Shown: piece after piece, positions 59,301 through 64,000 of the stretch
Layout of the letters: each line of letters opens with the position of its first letter
Numbering within the stretch: the stretch's first letter is position 1
Origin: Apostichopus japonicus
Taxonomy: Eukaryota > Echinodermata > Holothuroidea > Aspidochirotida > Stichopodidae
Direction of reading: 5' to 3'
DNA length: 64,000 nucleotides
Assembly (NCBI RefSeq): GCF_037975245.1
Contig: NC_092564.1
Coordinates: forward strand, 6,918,484-6,982,483
The notes under the pieces: model-generated
What the model saw: only the letters and a program-made list of their open reading frames with translations
Told to the model about the DNA's origin: nothing
Databases searched by the model: none
Translations under genes and position numbers: made by a program

Positions 59301-62300
59301 TTTTACAAATATTCCCTTTTCTTTTCATATTCGTCATTTAATTATAAGTAAATAAAATACAGGAATTGTCGAGAAAACAATGGGAATATAAAAACAACAA
59401 AACCTGTAACAATTTATCAGCAATTTTGAGCGGTATTCAACTTCATCTTTGTTTTGTTTTTTTGCTCGAAAAAATTTAACTTTCTATCATATTCATATTT
59501 ATATCTATATATTTATATATCATTTATGCATATATTTTTCTTTTCTTGTTTATATATTTGTTTACCAAAATAACTTAGCTTTTCCCCGCACTGCTATCAA
59601 TATGATCAATGTAGTATTTATTTATTTTTAGTAATTGATTACAAAGTCTAATTTTTGAGACGGTTTATAAGAAAAAATAACATTTTGATTGGCAAACATT
59701 GTTACTTTATCTAAATCCTAAAACAATAATTCTGTTTATCCGTTTCTATCATTTCCATATATTGTTTTTAAATTTTTCTCTCACGTTTTGAATAAATTTG
59801 AGATGAATGACATGGAAATAGTCTATATAAATTGATTGACTGCATATTTTTTTGGAAACATACACCATGTTCCGTGTGTATATGTTTAATCCTAGTAATG
59901 TACAACTCACATGTATTAATAAGTAATACAGACTCGAATAGTTTATGTTTTCTTTATTTCTTTTTGCTTCTTCGTTTTTGCAAAATTTGGACAGATTGGC
60001 CAATGGTTCCCTATTTCCTATCCTCGATTCATAGACGCTAGAGTATATGAAACATGTACCAAGATCCCTTGTGAAATGCCCTGGTTTGAATCTCTGGCCA
60101 AAAGGTACCTACAAGTTCATCGACACAAGGTTCCAAAATCAACTGTCTGGGCTTGTATACACGCTGTAACGGTCTAGCCGGGTGACCTTGAGATTTTCAC
60201 AGCGAAGCTATACTGTAGGAATTGTGAGTCTAACGTCTGCTATGTTCATAACACAACATACACACACCATGCTATTCAGTTATGTACCAAATTTACCTAA
60301 ATTCTTGGGTACCGAATACCAATTTTTCCCCGGCATTGTCTTCAGACTAGAATGTTTCTATTTATTCGGGTTTTGTTTTCCTTGAAAGTTCTTTTACCCA
60401 TATGAAAGAAAGGAATATATATTGGTTGACTTTAGTTCCGAGCTTTGAATAAAGTTGTATAGTTGACAAGGAATATACCAAACCAACTCGACTGAAGATT
60501 ATCAATAGTGTTCTTTTCTTTTCTATTTCTTGTTTAATGTGTTAGGGGAAGGGGTCGGGGAGGGGTATTGTATTTAAACGATGTTTTTATTTAATAAATA
60601 AAATGAGGCTGAGGTGATGTTTCATTTTTGTTTTCAACTTATTAATGGATATGATATAATTTAAAGACAAACGAAGGAAAGTAAATAGATCCAGATCCCC
60701 AATAGAAACCCCTACACCTCTCTATCTCCCTCCCTCCTCCCCCCTCCCCTTCTCCTCCCGCCTCAATCCAATCACGAGAAGGGGCAAATGCAGGGTGAAG
60801 GTCACGAAAGAATTATTTCCTATGAGGTAGAATGACCTTTGTAAATTATAAGGACAACATAACCCAAATTGTAGCGTTATAAACCAGACCTTCTGTAAGC
60901 AATAAAAACCAGAAGTGTTTTGCAAACAACCTTGCCGTATGCGGGTTGTGTGTACAAAATTATAAGTATCTCTTGAAAAAAAAGGTGTTTATGTCTTATG
61001 TAAAAAAAAAAAAAAGAATAAGGAATTCATGAAATATTTTGCTGGTAGTAGGATAGAGAAAACAATAAGATAAGCACTTTAGCTCTGGTACGACTTTGAA
61101 AGTACCGAATGAAAAGAAGAATACTTTTTAAGTTATCACAAAATAAAAAAGTGAGAAAGTTGTGACGTCACAAGAAAACACATATGGAGCACCATATGGT
61201 CCTTTCACTCACCCCAACTTAACATTTTCAAAGTTTATCAAAGGACAATTGTTCTTTTGCTAAAATGAAAAAGAAACTTTTAGCATTGCTCGTACAAGTA
61301 TAGAGTTAAACTAAAAAGATTGCCATGTGCGTCATTGGTCGGTGATGATATTATTCAAACAAGAGACTGAATCGATTTACGATGTCATTGCTTCTGTCTC
61401 TGCTCCTATACCACCCCCATCCACATCCCATCACCTCCCCCCCCCCCCACCCCTCTCTGCAACCACAACTTTCAATCCAAACATATACCTACTCTCCTGA
61501 TATAGCAAGTAGGATTTAGGATTTTATTTTAACATGTGAATAACTAATTCTACAGTCTCTTTAATTATGTTAATTTCTATTTTTCTGACTTTATGATAAA
61601 CAAAATTAATACCATTATGTGTTGTACCTTTTCAGAGCGTCTTTTCTGTACTGGATTGGAAACCATATCTAACTTTGACTAAAACATTATCTCACATTTT
61701 CGCCTCTTGTTTTCTTGTTTGAAGAATCCACAATCTGTTTGACTGATGAAACGAGTTACACTTGTTTTAATTTTCTACTTTTGTTAAACAGTCTTCTTCT
61801 ATTTGTTGTTGTTGTTGATCTGTACTCGAACTAGTCATAATAATTATATTCTCATCCGTGAAAAAAAAAGAATAAAATAATTCCTAGCTATATGTAAAGA
61901 GACAATCTATCAGGCGATGTCATAACTACAATACTAACAGACCATGCTTTTTATTTCAATTTTGGAATCAATAATAAGTCAATAAAAAATGGTAGTTGTA
62001 CGAGTATTTAAAACAAAAATAATAAAATAATAATAGTTTAAATATTGAAGCTACATGTATAGGGTAGGTTATAAGACAAATCAGGATGAATATATTATAC
62101 ATCGATGTTTTGATATCTAGCCTATGTTGAAGAGTAATCAAATTTCCATCTTTTTAGAAAATGATATCATAATTTGTATTCTGAATTATATTCAATCTTA
62201 CTTTTGGAAGGAAACTTGGATTTTTCTTTTTTATGTTTTTAGTTTCCAGCCAGCAAATGGTCTATGGAAATTCCAACTACTTTCAAAAGGATTAATCTTT

Positions 62301-62308
62301 ATTATTTC

Positions 62309-62350
62309 TGTCTGTCTGTCTGTTTGTCCGTCTATCTGTGTGTCTGTCTT
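62309..62350 (+). repeat. (TCTG)n microsatellite
   Basis: Imperfect CTGT/TCTG repeats, 330 bp on the intron side of the exon 1 donor. Confidence 0.9.
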
Positions 62351-62680
62351 GCTTTCCTTATTTATTTATTTAGTTTCTTTCTCTCTCTCTTTGCGGGGAA
62401 TTAAAAATAAAATTATTGCTTGAAAGTCAAGTAATCTAGACCCTAACCAAAAACCCGAACACAGTGTATAAATATACCCGTGAACATTGTATCATCGGTA
62501 AGCCCTCACTATGTATATATTCACCAACACTACAGTGCACATAGATATAGAACCTCCTTCCATGCTGGCTTCCGAAATTATTACAACATTTTGATTTTTC
62601 CAGTAAATATATCCATCATATTTTAAATTGAAAACATGTTTTTATAAGATTTTAAAATAAGGCGAAAGATTGATGATTAA

Positions 62681-62686
62681 ACTCAC
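62681..62686 (-). other. Splice donor, exon 1
   Basis: On the minus strand the sequence reads ATGGCGG then GTGAGT, five of six intronic consensus positions plus the preceding G. It cuts one base into a codon (phase 1). Confidence 0.85.
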
Positions 62687-63227
62687 CCGCCATTCCAAAT
62701 GGATAACCTGCTGCGGGATTGGCATAAGATGGATAGTTTATGTAGGAGAGATGCGGCGCGTATTGGCTCGCCGTTTGGCCGGCCGCTGCCGCGGCGTTGT
62801 ACATTTGTGCCGGGGAGCCAGGATAACGCATCTGGTGCCCTGTAGTAGTGAGGCCCATCCTGTGGGCGGCGTCTTGATAAGGGTTGGGCGTTAATTCCAC
62901 GGAGGGACAGTGGAGAGACCCAGTTTGATTCGATCTCATAGATTTGGTTTGGTCCACACAGAATCCGGTCAGCGGTGTGGACTCGTTTCCAACTGGACTA
63001 GAGGTTGGCCCTGTCGGCTGTATGAAACGGCAGTCAGGCCGAGAGAAATGTCCTGTGGGGGATTGTTTATGAAGGAGAGATCCGTTGTCCCCGTTCCCTT
63101 GAAGCAAACGTTCGCCCTCCGTCGGTACCTGCATGAAAGGTCCTCTTAATCCGCTGGGTAAACCTCCCGAACATCCTGAAGAAATGCGGCAAGCCTCATT
63201 CCTAAACCCCGATAAGTTGCCATCCAT
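62687..63227 (-). CDS. Hox11/13: Posterior Hox protein, exon 1 (N-terminal 180 residues)
   Basis: This is the first coding exon of a homeodomain transcription factor, which acts in the nucleus in posterior body patterning. I chose the ATG at 63227-63225 (protein begins MDGNLSGF) because it has A at -3 and G at +4, a strong Kozak context. The open frame continues 13 codons upstream only to a GTG at 63266, with an in-frame TAA just beyond. The 180 complete codons encode a low-complexity N-terminus: Ser/Gly/Pro/Thr-rich first, then a five-alanine run at about residues 145-149, then a Tyr/Ala/Pro-rich stretch at about 156-175. No YPWM-type hexapeptide is seen, as expected for a posterior Hox protein. 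The exon stops one base into a codon at the donor GTGAGT (62686-62681). Alone, the segment has no diagnostic domain. Its assignment rests on the exact phase match with the homeobox exon, the same strand, and Tyr/Ala-rich content typical of Hox N-termini. Confidence 0.85.
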
Positions 63228-64000
63228 ACTTGCAGAGACTGCCGTGTGTGTGTAGGCCCTAAACACTATTTATTGCCACTAAACACGCACGTTATGCGAC
63301 AGAGCCAAGCTCGAATGCACACAGGTGAAGACGATTGAGGCAGATTGTAAAAAAAAAAAAATTGAAGAAGAAGAAGCCGGTAGGCACGAGTCTGTGTTGA
63401 CGAAAAATGTTATGTCACCTTTTCTTCCGCCCCCTAACAGCTTTTTATGAGCGAAATAGTACCGTGTTGGTCCTTTGGTAGGTGGTATAGATGTATAAGA
63501 AAGGCCGGGCTGGGCACCACGTCCTATGTCAGACCCAGAATATTTCTCTGCTGCTAGGTGCCAGGGTCTAACGTGCACGTCATTTAACGGTCAATATATG
63601 TGAGGATTTATTGCGTCTTCGGTAAATCGGTAAAACAGAAGAAGAAGAAGAAAAAAAGAGCCACTCTAACACAACAATTTGTATCGCTTACTATAGTCCG
63701 AGCTCTCTGGAAGCTATATAAACTTAGTCAGGTACGACGGACACTGTGCAGAGGCAAGTTTGACCATTGCTACTATACTACTACTACTTCAGACTGGTTT
63801 ATGAAGCTTCGACGACTTTAATTCGCAGTCATAAGTCTGTGTATTGTGGAACTCTCTGTCAGTTCAGTCTCATTTGGTTGGGTGACCAGGTACGGAGATT
63901 TACTTCCGGGTCAATCAAGTTCGTTGTCACATTAGCTTGAAAGAATAGTCCCACAGGTGTACTCGCAGGAAGGATTTTGCTTCAACTTTTGACCAAAACC
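63228..64000 (-). promoter_or_regulatory. 5' flank: probable 5' UTR and promoter of the Hox gene
   Basis: This holds 773 bp upstream of the ATG. An in-frame stop lies just upstream of the coding start. A TATATAAA octamer on the plus strand (63715-63722) reads TTTATATA on the minus strand and is the only TATA-like element I see. If used by this gene, transcription would start near 63690 and leave a 5' UTR of roughly 460 bases. Hox promoters are often TATA-less, and the octamer is in better orientation for plus-strand transcription. A short A-rich stretch with AAG repeats lies at 63348-63375 and another at 63639-63658. Confidence 0.25.

Larger units (their letters stand above)
53530..62680. other. 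Intron segment up to exon 1, no gene seen
   Basis: About 9 kb with few repeats: C/G runs at 54138-54150, 54302-54310, 55721-55734 and 61438-61448, an inverted repeat at 56241-56308, and a (TCTG)n patch at 62309-62350. It is the least repeat-laden stretch of the intron. No coding signal recognised. Confidence 0.5.

Noticed and set aside
60060-60110. Another tRNA-like sequence (CTGGTTTGAATCTCTGG)
   Set aside because: A box-B-like string is present but no matching box A or arm pairing upstream.
62124-62423. 99-codon plus-strand frame beside exon 1
   Set aside because: Ends in a TCTG microsatellite translation and has no domain.
62652-62686. Read-through of exon 1 past the donor to a stop near 62652
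   Set aside because: The GTGAGT donor and phase match make the residues after FGMA intronic.
63228-63266. N-terminal extension of the Hox protein starting at 63266
   Set aside because: The extension begins with GTG, not ATG. The first ATG in frame, at 63227, has a strong Kozak context.

Overview
The window is animal nuclear DNA, AT-rich and dense in microsatellites and mobile-element remnants. It carries one recognisable gene: a two-exon posterior Hox gene on the minus strand. Exon 1 (63227 down to 62687) encodes a Ser/Gly/Pro- and Tyr/Ala-rich N-terminus. Exon 2 (10256 down to 9964) encodes the homeodomain and a short acidic/basic tail. A GTGAGT donor at 62686-62681 and a TTGCAG acceptor ending at 10257 are both phase 1. 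They join through a split Ala codon to give one 277-residue protein with a 52,430-bp intron, so about 82 percent of the window is a single intron. The homeodomain has the posterior PY-S-K signature and [16 protein letters not shown], and most resembles the ambulacrarian Hox11/13 group (b/c type). That suggests an echinoderm or hemichordate. I cannot fix the species or the paralogue without a search.

Layout: 1 to about 8.6 kb is 3' flanking DNA. It holds a 530-bp DNA transposon with a 6-bp target duplication and an internal array of palindromic GATATC units (1009-1538), a hAT-type MITE with an exact 8-bp duplication (4382-4758), and a compound hairpin (5474-5542). From about 8.64 to 9.96 kb is the presumed 3' UTR. 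Exon 2 lies at 9.96-10.26 kb, the intron at 10.26-62.69 kb, exon 1 at 62.69-63.23 kb, and the 5' UTR/promoter flank runs to 64 kb.

The intron holds three more hAT MITEs with terminal inverted repeats (25792-26186, 33031-33403, 44449-45190; the first two have perfect 8-bp target duplications). It also holds hAT end fragments, and a tRNA-derived SINE sitting in a 2.5-copy tandem array of 374-bp units (18602-19518) with a fourth dispersed copy at 30.2 kb. Several other tRNA-like promoter heads are present. A 37-bp perfect inverted repeat brackets TA-rich DNA (27266-27683). There are very long (TA)n and (GAT)n arrays, a 150-bp CCCTCC tract, and many poly-C/poly-G runs. I found no other convincing protein gene: the remaining short reading frames are repeat translations or chance frames.
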